NCBI GenBank assembly: GCA_932294295.1
Contig: OW028580.1
Coordinates: 31,752,136-31,816,135, forward strand
Source of the DNA: Alitta virens
Taxonomy: Eukaryota; Annelida; Polychaeta; Phyllodocida; Nereididae
Reading direction: 5' to 3'
Length of the DNA stretch: 64,000 nt
A program made the position numbers and the translations under genes. Under the pieces are notes generated by a model. That model saw nothing but the letters and a program-made list of their open reading frames with translations, was not told the origin of the DNA and searched no databases. This document shows positions 40,560-50,566 of this stretch, piece after piece. The first letter of the stretch is position 1; every line of letters starts with the position of its first letter.

Positions 40560-41207
40560 CTACTGGCGACCGGCTTGATCGTTTCCCGGATGTTTACGGG
40601 CATGTTCTCCGAACTTGCTGTGGTAGTAGCACCAATCAGGATGAGCTTTATTATTCTTTTGGGCACTTTCGTTTCTTTTGCTGACTCGATGAATGATATG
40701 TGTGGCTGACTGTTGCTTAGCCAACAACAAAATGTCTGCTCGTTGAGCTAGAGTACTAGGGTCTTTGAAATCAGAATCAGCAATTTGCATACGGATATCT
40801 TCAGGTAAATGTTCCAGGAAAATTTGTTCAGCAAGTAGGCAAAAATTGTGACCATCTAATAATGACAACATTTCATCCATGAGTTCTGAGGGTTTGCGGT
40901 CACCCAAGTTATTAATATGAAGAAGTGTACTTGCCCTGTCACGACGATTGAGTCCATATGTATCAATAAGTCTTTGTTTCAGGTAATCATATTTCCCTTC
41001 TGCAGGAGGATTTGCTAAGATGTCAAGAATGCGACTGGCTTTTGTTTGATCAAGTGCTGAGACCACATAGTAATATTTTGTAATATCCTGAGTCACATTT
41101 TTGATATGAAATTGAGCTTCTGCCTGTGTGAACCAAATGTTGGGGTGAGCAGTCCAAAATGTAGGCAGCTTAATTGCAACAGCACTAATTCCTGTGTGCT
41201 CAGTCAT
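40560..41207 (-). CDS. Gypsy gag
   Basis: First ATG at 41207-41205 (MTEHTGIS) gives 215 residues; the open frame extends upstream almost to the LTR. The Gypsy-type gag core is seen: WFTQAEAQF near the start and [13 protein letters not shown] in the middle. Near the C-terminus, [15 protein letters not shown] resembles the C-x-H-FG-A-C knuckle of these gags, but a His stands where the last Cys is usual. pol follows after a short gap in another register. Confidence 0.8.
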   Translation of the reverse strand: MTEHTGISAVAIKLPTFWTAHPNIWFTQAEAQFHIKNVTQDITKYYYVVSALDQTKASRILDILANPPAEGKYDYLKQRLIDTYGLNRRDRASTLLHINNLGDRKPSELMDEMLSLLDGHNFCLLAEQIFLEHLPEDIRMQIADSDFKDPSTLAQRADILLLAKQQSATHIIHRVSKRNESAQKNNKAHPDWCYYHSKFGEHARKHPGNDQAGRQ

Positions 41208-41248
41208 GTTGAATGTGAAATCCAATACACTCAAGTCAGGGTCACCAT

Positions 41249-41414
41249 TGAAGTGAACACATCAAATACCTTTTGTGGACTGACTTTAATTCATAGAAAT
41301 TAGATAGGCAGGAAACAAATTACATGCAACTGTGAAAATCGAAATGTGTCAAGCAAATCTATGTGACAGTTCATCATTAGCAGTTTGTCAGTTTGTCTGG
41401 GTGTGAACGCCACA
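41249..41414 (-). repeat. 5' LTR of the Gypsy element
   Basis: It matches 37160-37324. The primer-binding site and gag follow it on the minus strand. Confidence 0.85.
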
Positions 41415-42403
41415 ATATATATATAAAGTTTTAACCTGAAATGAATGTAATTTTCAAAAATAATGTTTTCTGGCTTTTTTAAGTTAGATTCATAACTGAA
41501 ATTCAAATTTTTTAATACACTTTCATGTAAACATATTATCCCATGAAAGATGACACACTGTCAGACTGTTATATATCTTTTTCTATCTATAATTTTTCAT
41601 TCTAATTTTGTTCTAGATGTATATAAATAATATGTAATAAAACCTCTGTAAAACTAGTTTCTATGACTCTATGGCTCATGCAATCTCTGACCCAGTTCCA
41701 ACTGTTAGGTTTTTGTTACAATTTGCATACCTGTATAATTATATAACATTGTATACCTATTTCTATGCATCAATTGACAATATGCAATGTATAATTACAT
41801 GACATTAACCCAAACTGTCTAACTTGTTATTGGACTGAAAACTACCGGGGGGGGGGGGAGGTTGGTCATTTAAGCACTGTCATAATAATCATTGTCATGT
41901 TTATTTACAGTCATTAATGGGACTTCTTCAAATATCTAAGACCTGCATACAGGGGTGTTGATTTCTCTTGATGGGTGGCCCTGACTTTCCCTCGCTCGTA
42001 CAAGTGGTGGGGGCAGTTAACGCGCGGTCACTTGTTAAGAGAGGTAAAGTAATGGTGGATCATAGATGCCAAATTGTTTTTACATATAAAACTGGTACTG
42101 ATGTGTGATATTAAGGGTAAAACACAAATGTTTCAAAAAAGCGTGTAGAAAAAAAGGTAATTTTCATCTGTGAATTTCAGGGGGTGGGGGGGGGGGATGA
42201 TTGCATTGATCATCCCCCCTTTCCAAAAAATGTGGGGGGGGGGGGGAGGGGGTATATATCCCTCCTTGTATTGATGCCAGTAGTGATGCCCCTGCCTACA
42301 TGGAACTGCTTTTTGTAATTTTTTTCGTAATTAGCTTTCTAAATACACAAGGAATAATAAAGTGATTAGAATGATGATGCAAGTCAGACTTAAAATAACT
42401 GAC
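41415..42403. other. No gene seen; poly-G runs
   Basis: Poly-G tracts at about 41,848 and 42,180-42,250. The missing type B and tail exons of the relic LD module are not here. Confidence 0.45.
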
Positions 42404-43295
42404 CTTTCATCTGAACCATCTCCACAGTGGAAATATCCATTGCAAACCTTCCAGTCGTAGCACATTTGCCATTTGCACACCAAAAACTCGTCCTCATCAC
42501 ATGCTGAAATTCGAATACATCAATTTAATGTTCAAACGCATGATAAATAAGTAATGATGCTGCAGAGGACAGGCAGGACTGCTTATAGTGTACAAATGTA
42601 TACGCCGTGTCTAACAGAATTGAGTATGATAGCTGATAGTGAGCGCACCCCAATAGTGGATTTTCACGGAAGGTTCTCTATATTTCCACCAGGTGGCTAT
42701 GACTATATACTGCAAATTCTATTGGCTGAAAAAGTTCCTGCCCTTGGCTGTGATAAGCTGAAGCAAAGTGCATCCTAGCAGTAGTAGTATTTTTAGTGCA
42801 TAGTAATGCATATTTGACACCCTATCATTCAGTTGATTTTTGTTATTTTTCAGAAAAAGTTATATTTTTTTAATAAGTCAGTGATTATCTTCTATGTCTG
42901 AAAAGCAAAATGAGTAATACGAGGAGAAGAAGGACTTATGTCTTGCTGAACTCAAGGCTGCTCACTGGAAAAACTCTATTTTAAAGTTATTTTCATATCC
43001 ATATTTCCCCACTGACAAGAGACCCAGATCAATTCTAAGTGAATATGAATATGATGATATGACTGTCAATGTTTGAACTACCCAGATAGCATTCCAAATC
43101 GGGCCAGCGTCGTTTCTATATCGGCCGCCGTCGGTATAACATCGTTTTGAATTCACCGACATCATGCCGACGTTGATACGGTTTGGAATGCTATCTGGGT
43201 ACGTGGTGGTACTTACGACTGGGGTAAAAGACAGTTGCTGTAGATACTGCCAAAAGGGTCAAAATGAGTGGTGTGCCTCTATAGCTAAACATCAT
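42404..43295 (-). pseudogene. Relic LD 5' module: signal peptide + broken LDLa
   Basis: 43295-43217 is an intact signal-peptide exon (MMFSYRGTPLILTLLAVSTA, ending FYPS) with a GTAAGT donor. 42503-42404 is a type-A LDLa exon (CDEDEFLVCKWQMC, then CGDGSDERS). In it the final Cys and the usual phase-1 donor are gone: the sequence runs TCA GTT where the paralogues have TCA TGT or TCA TGC, and the nearest GTCAGT would shift the frame. No type B or tail exon follows before the LTR element at 41.4 kb. It is probably a dead copy. Confidence 0.6.
43081..43199. mobile_element. MITE, CCCAGATAGCATTCC family
   Basis: Both TIRs intact; it ends 17 bases from the relic LD signal-peptide exon. Confidence 0.8.
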
Positions 43296-43440
43296 GAACC
43301 TCAAAAGCACAGTGAACACACGAATTATAAAGGTCTTTAATGCAGCAGATTGATAAGGCGTGATAGCCACAGAAATTGCAACACAGCAAAAAATCCTACT
43401 ACTTTATCTGGCTGGCACACTTGCCAAGGTGATTATCAAG
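43296..43440 (-). promoter_or_regulatory. GATA-type motifs upstream of the relic LD module
   Basis: TGATAAGG lies at 43351-43358, TGATAG at 43361, TTATCT at 43404 and TTATCA at 43433. Confidence 0.35.
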
Positions 43441-43929
43441 AATCAGATATTCCCGATAAAATACTTTCATTATCTCTATGTGGAACATGAAGCTCAGAAT
43501 GTGAACACCTACCGTTTTAGCTAAAATTTGTGTAATTCGTCTAAATAACCCTATAACTTAATGTAAGTAAGTAAGTAAGTAAGTAAGGAAGTAAGGAAGT
43601 ACGAAAGTAAGAAGAATGAGAAAAAGAATATGAAGTCTTTCATGGTGCTGTGTTGAATACTGTAATCCAAATTTTCGGCTGTGAGTCTTCTTCAGGGAGT
43701 TACAATATGAAACCTGAAAGATGATACAAGTAGTTACTAGTAGTAACAAAGGATGACGTCATCAAAAATAGAACTTATAATGAGGCTAAAGCAAATCTAG
43801 GAATATACGTAAAGTTAGATAAAAATCTAGATGATATTTAAGTAGCCTATAATATGTAAAAATAATATGAAAGGAAGGAATTTAATATAGAAATAGAAAA
43901 ATATATCTATTCAGCTAGAGTCTCCTTCT

Positions 43930-45880
43930 CTACTGAGGCCATTAGGTAACAAAGTACCTAGACTTGGAATTAGTCTTGCCTTTATTCGTCGCACAGATCT
44001 GTCTCTGGCATTCAAAAGTCCAACAACAACTACATCATTAAAAGGAATGTCCAGTTGTATTAAAATGACGGGCAAACTCTAAATGAGAGGCATTTCTTCT
44101 GATATCAGACACGTGAGAGCTGAATCACTCTGCCAGTTTTTGACCTGTCTCACCAATACACAACAAACCAGGGCAGTTAAGGCACAGACTGCAGGAAACA
44201 ATTCCAGAAGATGTAAATGAGAAAAAGTGGTTGATTGTAAAGGTGCTGGTAGGACTGTTATGGTATCTGTGAAAAGAACGTGACTGCTTGTTTGACGGGG
44301 GTGGTTGATTTTGGCCATTTTGAGTGTATAAGAATCTTACCAAGTGTAGGGGGGTTTCTGAAAGCTGAAGTGATGTTTCCTTGATATAATTATCAGATTT
44401 CAGGACAACTGTATTTTCGTGAATGATACTTGGGATTTTATGACTGGCAGGATGAAAGGTTAAAACTAAAGGTATTTTGGAAGGGGAACTATGGCTATTA
44501 CCTTTGAGTAGATATTTCTGTCTATGATATTAGCTGATATTGGATTTCCTTTTGGGGTGTTTAACAACCTGAGGGGGATAACCTCTCTTAGCAAAATAAG
44601 AGGACATGCGCTCAACTTCAGTGTTAAAAGTTTCTTCATTGCTACATTTTCAGAGTCAGAGTTCAACCAACTTTATTGGTGCCCATGCGTTGAATATGTT
44701 GCAAACGGTTCACTACAAGTAAATAAAAAACAATTGCATAAATAAATGTATAAGCACATCAATAAATGTATATAGCAATATCATAGACCATAAGCAAAGT
44801 TTAAAAAAATATCAAATATAAATAAATAACATTTACAGCTCAAGAAAACAATTAAGTGTTGAAAGTAATGAAGTTAGAAAAAAAAGTAAGCATTTAAGCA
44901 ATTTAGTTAAGATTTAAGCATTGCAAATAAACAAATAAATAAGCAAATCAAGTTAGTGAATCATGTTACTTAAGATTTAAGCAGTATTAATAAGCAATAA
45001 ATGAATTATGATTCAAATAAATCAAAGAACATCTTAAGTATACGAGTAGTACAATAAACAAAGAGACAATCAAAACATCTTACAGCTAATTTACCAATAC
45101 AGTTGAGATAGTTTCCAACACCAAGAAGTTGCAGGCAGTAATTAAGTCACAGTTGACAGTGGTTCAACCACATGTAATTTGCAGAAAGGTTACAGAAAGA
45201 ATCAAATTTTTGCTCCTCCAATGGCAGGTTGTGAATCTTTTGAAAATGACCCAATAAGGGAACTAACGCTACATGTTCTAGCAGCTCTTGAAACAGGCAG
45301 TTGTCGTACAATAAGAAAACTGATAAAAGAAGAACTGACAACTGCTGCCCTCTTGTGATTAATAATTAAGCAATTGGGTGTTTTGAATCAAAACGAAGAT
45401 AATTGTGAGAATCTTTGGGTTTATATTGATATTGTAATAAACTCTGTTGTTTTCCAGGGTAAGTCTGAGGTCGAGGAAGGTAACAGATAAGGGGGAGACA
45501 TCATGGGAAAATTTGATGGCTGGATGGAAGTTGTTTACAGCTGGCCTCAAATAAAATGTTGAAATCATCCAAATATGAATCCATTATACCAAATTTGCTA
45601 TCAATGTAACGAACATTGAAAGTGGGTTTCATACTAGTGTAATGAAACCCATAAAGAGACATGTATAAGATGGACCCATTTTAGTACCCATGCTGACACA
45701 GTTGACATGATCATAGTAATTTTCACCAACTTCAACGTTGTTGAGGGTTAAGACAGTAGTATAGGAGGCAATTGATAAGTCCTTTTGTCATATGGAAGTA
45801 CTGTATAGCTTCAGTGCATCAGAATGAGGGATGACTGTGTAAAGGGATTTAACATTCATTGCTGTCTACAAGTAGACTGC
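43930..45880 (-). mobile_element. Penelope-like retroelement relic (RT fragments and GIY-YIG-type end)
   Basis: On the minus strand, broken frames read in order: an RT piece with SLYTVIPH (about 45,840) and MGTKMGPS (about 45,690), then VTFLDLRLTLENN (about 45,470), a linker piece with YFAKRGYP (about 44,590), and CLNCPGLLCIGETGQKLAE (about 44,130-44,190) followed by H-rich sequence ending ARHFNTTGHSF. This order of RT, RGYP linker and GIY-YIG-like module is that of Penelope-like elements. An AT-rich stretch (44,700-45,080) interrupts it. Many stops; not functional. Confidence 0.6.
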
Positions 45881-46339
45881 TTAATAACATGCGAGCGACT
45901 GCGAGCAGTCTACAGAAAGTGAAAAATAATTAATTGGTGACCTACTGTACAGCGAACCCAACAAAATATTTCCTATTTCACCGCTCCAGATTGACGTAGA
46001 AACAGCGCATAATATCGTTATATTAGCGGTTTTGTATTCCTTCAATGGTAATTAAAATATTGAATCGAGGATCATAGGTCAAAAGTGGCTGGGTTAGTTG
46101 TGCGTGATATCTGGTGAGTTGCTTAAAATTAGTTTCCAGGGACCCTTGTCACTCGAGGGTCCCTGGCAGAGACAGCATCCATAGTGTAATGAATTTATTG
46201 GCCCCCCCTGGGGAAAGTCAGTTATAAAGAGGCAAGGTGATCCCTCTAAGACAATTTTATGGCTTCTGAGGGGCCACCTTATAATTTCGACATATTGTTA
46301 TGGAAATAGTTAACTTTGGATTGATGGAATGATAGGCAC

Positions 46340-46700
46340 ATACATTTTTGAAATACATAGATATCATGCTAAATTAGTGACATTTGGCAAGTGGAGCAAT
46401 CATGATCACAGATTTGGCCATTTTTGATTAGGCAAACTTCATTGTAAGAATCTATAAAATGTCTTCTAAAATTAAATTGTTTTAATATTGGGCTAGAATG
46501 GGCGTTGTATTTAGTTTTTCCAATAACTAATATGGCTTTCTTTTGCATAGTAAGTAACTTTTTATTGATTGCCAACCCCAAATTACAAGACCATAGTTAA
46601 AATGAGGTAGTACCAATGTGTTATAAATATCTCGTAGTATATCACAAAGGTAAAATATTTTTTAATTCATTCATAATTCTGATAGTTTCAAAGACCTTTT
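46340..46700 (-). mobile_element. LINE 3' fragment (end of RT domain)
   Basis: An open piece reads LLTMQKKAILVIGKTKYNAH and continues SSPILKQFNF. The LQKKAIR...Y.AH..P.F pattern is usual near the end of non-LTR reverse transcriptases. Frames break at both ends. Confidence 0.5.
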
Positions 46701-46969
46701 TAGATATCATGTGAATATGGCTATTCCATTTCAGATGTTTATTGAGCATCCCCTGATAGCATTTGACATCGTATTGACGTCGGCCTTATGTGGGCGATGT
46801 AGGACCAACATAGGGCCAACATCGGGCCATTGTAGCATGTTATCATGGTCAGACCAAGGAAATTTATAAAATGGCCAATAAAAGTGGGGGGGGGGGGGGG
46901 TGAATCCGCCAAATTTGAAGAAACATAGGTAGATGTTAGTCTGGAGCTGATTGTGCTGATGTACATTTT

Positions 46970-47110
46970 CTCTCTTCAAAGTTTTTTTTCAACCTTTACT
47001 CATGGTACCTGTTCGCTATCAGACTCGTGCCAGTATTTAGCCTCAGATGGAGTTTACCACCCGCTTTGGGCTGCATTCCCAAACAAACCAACTCTTGGGA
47101 CAACCGGGAA
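46970..47110 (-). rRNA. 28S rRNA fragment (pseudogene)
   Basis: On the minus strand this matches the conserved 5' part of large-subunit rRNA: GGGAATGCAGCCCAAAGCGG, then GGTGGTAAACTCCATCT, a GGCTAAATAC stretch and finally ACTTTGAAGAGAGA. It differs from the usual sequence at several positions and is only about 140 bases, so it is a decayed fragment. A 56-codon open frame here (47,213-47,043) is a by-product. Confidence 0.75.
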
Positions 47111-47515
47111 GTCTCCTTCTATTTTTTTTGTACCGAGTCCAAATATTGCAATCCTCAGCAGCTCCTAGAACCATGGGGATATTGAAAATAAACATACACA
47201 CAAGAATGAACATGAATTGGAACAGTGATGTGTGATGACACTTGCGCAGCATGTCTGAAAAATTTCATTTTATACTGGGATTTTCCTCTTATGCTAATAA
47301 ATTTATTTTGAGTCACTTTTCAAAGCAGAAAACCACCAAACCAAGGGCTGATTTCACCTGCTATGTGTCACATTGTGACATGTATAACATAAATATATAT
47401 GCATTAAATAACAGAAACGAAATAAGCTGAGATCAGTCATTAATTAAGGCAAAAAATTATCTGGCAAGGGTTGAGAGTCTGATTACAAATGTATAAAATA
47501 CATGTAATTAAGTGG

Positions 47516-50424
47516 TTAATGTCTTGCAGATGTTGCATTAGATGTAATATCATTGACATCTTCTGCTGAGGTGTTTGTAGCTAACTGATCCTCAATCTCC
47601 TCATAAGTTGGTAAATAGTCAGAGTGACTGATCTCTTCATTTAATGATACGGAGTCAATCACTAACACAGGATTATCCACCACAGTGTGATAAGCTGGAG
47701 GTAAGTCACTCAAAATATAAGCTGGAGGTAAGTCACTCAAAATATAAGCTGGAGGTAAGTCACTCAAAATATCTGGCGATGCTCTCATGTTTTCGGCAGC
47801 TACATAATTAACAACATCACTTTCAGATCTGTGTAAAATATGGGGCTGTTCAGTAATTCTTGCTGAAATTTGTCTCATATTATCTTGTGCGGTGGCCCTT
47901 TTCCTCTTTCGGAGTCTAACCTGGTTTGTTGCGAATAGTATGCTTCCAATGAGAATTAAACATCCGCATATAATAAGCGCAGTGAAACTAAAATCTGAAA
48001 AAGAAAATGTGTGATAATATTTTATCTTTACACAATTTTGTCAGGTAAGAAGCAAATCTAATGTACCAACCATTAAATATTTGTTTAGCTGAAGTTAATT
48101 TTTTTTCTGCTTGGGAGGAACTACCAAGGGTCAGAACAGGTCACTCACTGCATTTTGGCCCTAATAAGCGGTAAACTCTGTATGAGTCTAAAGATATTCA
48201 TTACCATTTAGAAGTCATGGAATAAACATAAATCATAAAACTGCATTGCAAAGTCATATACTCATTAAAAAAGATTGTGTATACTTAACGATGCTCATTT
48301 GTATGGACAGGTATTAAAAAAACATAAAATTTGATTGTGGTGTACTTATGGCAAAGTATAAGTTTGGCAGTTTCGAATGCCACTTTCGTTACTTATCTAA
48401 AATATATCATCAAAAATCTAAGTCTATCAGATATAATCAGACTGCCACAGATTTAGTTGCATAAATATGTTTACTTTTTGACAGGTAATATGTATTGATT
48501 ATGGGCAAATCAATATTCAACCAGAATGAGCCACGCATGCATCACTGAATTTGCCCATGTTCAATATAAACTTTATAGTGCCTGATTGAGATGTGGCAAA
48601 CATACTTGCACCTCCAGACTCATCGGGCTTTCCCCTGTAGCACTCATCCTCATCTTCACATTCTCTGCAGTCACATGAACCATCACAAACTAAAGCAGGA
48701 ACAATGCAGCTGTTGGATATATTCAGACCTGGGTAGCAACCAAAGGTTCCTGGTGGACAATCTGGGTAAATGATTAAAATCTGTTGTAATGAACTAGGAG
48801 AATTGCGTTCTGTCCTGTCGAGAGATGGAGCTACGACCACACCGGTCTTGCTATTGTTTAATGACGTCATCAACAAAAGGTCAATCAGTGCATTTGATGA
48901 CGTTACAATTGGATGACGTCATTAAACAATAGCAAGACCGGTGTGGTCGTAGCTCCATCTCTCGACAGGACAGAACGCCATTAACATGAAATGATATCAC
49001 CGAATTGTTTAAATGTTGTATCGATTATCGATTATATTGCCACACCGATGGCAGTTTTACCATGTACGAACATTCCGCTATTTCAACACTCAAGTATCAA
49101 ATACATGCATATCTCAATTATGAATAAAAAGGATATTATTTTTATTATGAAAAGTTACAATAAACCAACCGTAGCATGACCTCTCGTCTGAGGAGTCTCC
49201 ACAATCGTTAAATCCATCGCACACATATGATTGAACGGCACATCTATTATTGGTGCACCAAAATTGACCTTCCTGGCAAGCTGCAAGTAGTATCAATACA
49301 ATTATTGCATGGCTAAAAACGCTTCGCAAGATCTAAGACACTAATATGGCAATTCCTCTAATGGAATACATCAACTCATTTTCTTCATGACAGACATTAA
49401 ATTGCTTTTATTATGCAAACTATAATTCAGTGAAAGAACTCAGTTTGATTTTGAAACAATGACACAAAAATCAAACAGTCATATGATTAAAAAAAATCCA
49501 AATTACTTTGAGGCAGTTTAACCATACATATAGCCGGGCGGAATGGCCCATACATCTAGATTATAAATATACCACATTCTTTGATTTGGACATTCTATTT
49601 TATTTTATAAGTCATTACGTGCGGTTCATTATGACTTGGAATTTCTACAGCACAATTCCAGGACAAATTTACCGGGGCAGATTCTAGCATGAAAGGAGTG
49701 TCCATACCAAAAAATAGGATTAGTGTCCAGGTCATGCTTATCACGTAATGGACTGTACAGTACAGTTCTTAATTACCATAGACTTTCTACATTCTCTTTA
49801 GATCAAGTTTAGGACACCATAATTATGTAATAGGCAATGAAATTCCTATTCCTTTAGTTTAGCCAATGTTATACTCCATTTAGACTGTTTTCCTATTGTT
49901 CTGAGCAGGCAATAACCAATGAAAATATTAGTTAACTCCCTCCTGAGTGCAAACTGAACTTGTCTTGCGTAATAAAGGCATTAAAACAATACAAACAATC
50001 AAACAAATGAGTAAATATGGCTAATGGAGTATAAGTTAGTTATATCCCTCATTGTCGGGAGTTAACTAACATTTTTGTATCCTAAAGCCAACAAAAATGT
50101 TAGTTAACTCCCTCCTATTCGGGATATAACTATTACTGACGCTGAATTCTGAAAATATTTGGCCAAGGTTATATATACTTGACACAGTTTATAATGCACC
50201 CAACTTTTCAAAAATAAATAATAAATGTATAACACACTTGTTGTTACGTGTAATTCATACATCGGTGCAAGTTGCTGATTCGGGTGGCCAACTTACATGT
50301 ATAGGCCTATCACATTGCAAAATGGTTATATTCAGGGAATGTACTCACGCCTTGAGTAAAATGTACTTGCTGCAGCAAATGAAAGAAATGAAGCCACGAT
50401 CCAACATGGTGGAAATCTAAACAT
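47516..50424 (-). CDS. LD3: LDLa-LDLa-TM receptor with short tail and triplicated PPxY unit
   Basis: Exons in transcript order: 50424-50349 (signal peptide starting [19 protein letters not shown]), 49280-49170 (LDLa [21 protein letters not shown]), 48761-48606 (LDLa [17 protein letters not shown]), 47994-47516 (TM and tail). Total 273 residues, all junctions phase 1. The TM span is [19 protein letters not shown], followed by a basic RLRKRKR. The tail has ILSDLPPAY three times in a row (27-bp units, about 47692-47772), then a YLPTYEE motif. The type A donor (GTTGGT) is weak. The tail is far shorter than in LD1 and LD2. A foldback element lies in the intron between the two LDLa exons. Confidence 0.82.
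48805..48978. mobile_element. Foldback element in LD3 intron, 66-bp arms
   Basis: Arms 48805-48870 and 48913-48978 are almost perfect complements around a 42-base spacer. Each inner end holds ATGACGTCAT. Confidence 0.85.
49880..50140 (-). repeat. Second copy of the GTTAGTTAACTCCC repeat
   Basis: Opposite orientation to 12480-12745, with shared GAGTGCAAACTGAACTTGTC. It lies between the LD3 type A and signal-peptide exons. Confidence 0.6.
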
Positions 50425-50566
50425 GCTTAAATTCAAGCCCACAGTCCATAAACATGCTCAAGTAAATGGAACGCACCTAATCTCCGATGGCAGATAAGCT
50501 GTGATAAGGTTTTTAAGAAAAAATAAACCAGCATTTTTGTTAGATTATTTTATCAGCTGTTTATCC
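50425..50566 (-). promoter_or_regulatory. LD3 upstream region with GATA-type motifs
   Basis: AGATAAG lies at 50492-50498 and TGATAAG at 50502-50508, about 70-85 bases before the ATG. TTATCA is at 50550 and TTATCC at 50561. Confidence 0.4.

Larger units (their letters stand above)
37160..41414 (-). mobile_element. Ty3/Gypsy LTR retrotransposon, nearly complete, damaged pol
   Basis: The element is 4.25 kb on the minus strand. Its two LTRs (41249-41414 and 37160-37324) are about 165 bp and almost identical apart from a small indel near the AGCA/CAGTTTG stretch. On the coding strand they start TGTGGCG and end CACTTCA. A TGG-starting primer-binding site follows the 5' LTR after one base. A purine tract (TGGGGGGAGG) precedes the 3' LTR. 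Flanking AT repeats on both sides allow a 4-6 bp target duplication but make it ambiguous. Internal order gag, protease, RT, RNase H, integrase is the Gypsy order. Near-identical LTRs mean recent insertion. Confidence 0.9.

Noticed and set aside
47043..47213. A 56-codon frame that looks like a small secreted, basic, Cys-containing peptide
   Set aside because: Its second half is conserved 28S rRNA sequence read as protein; no gene context.
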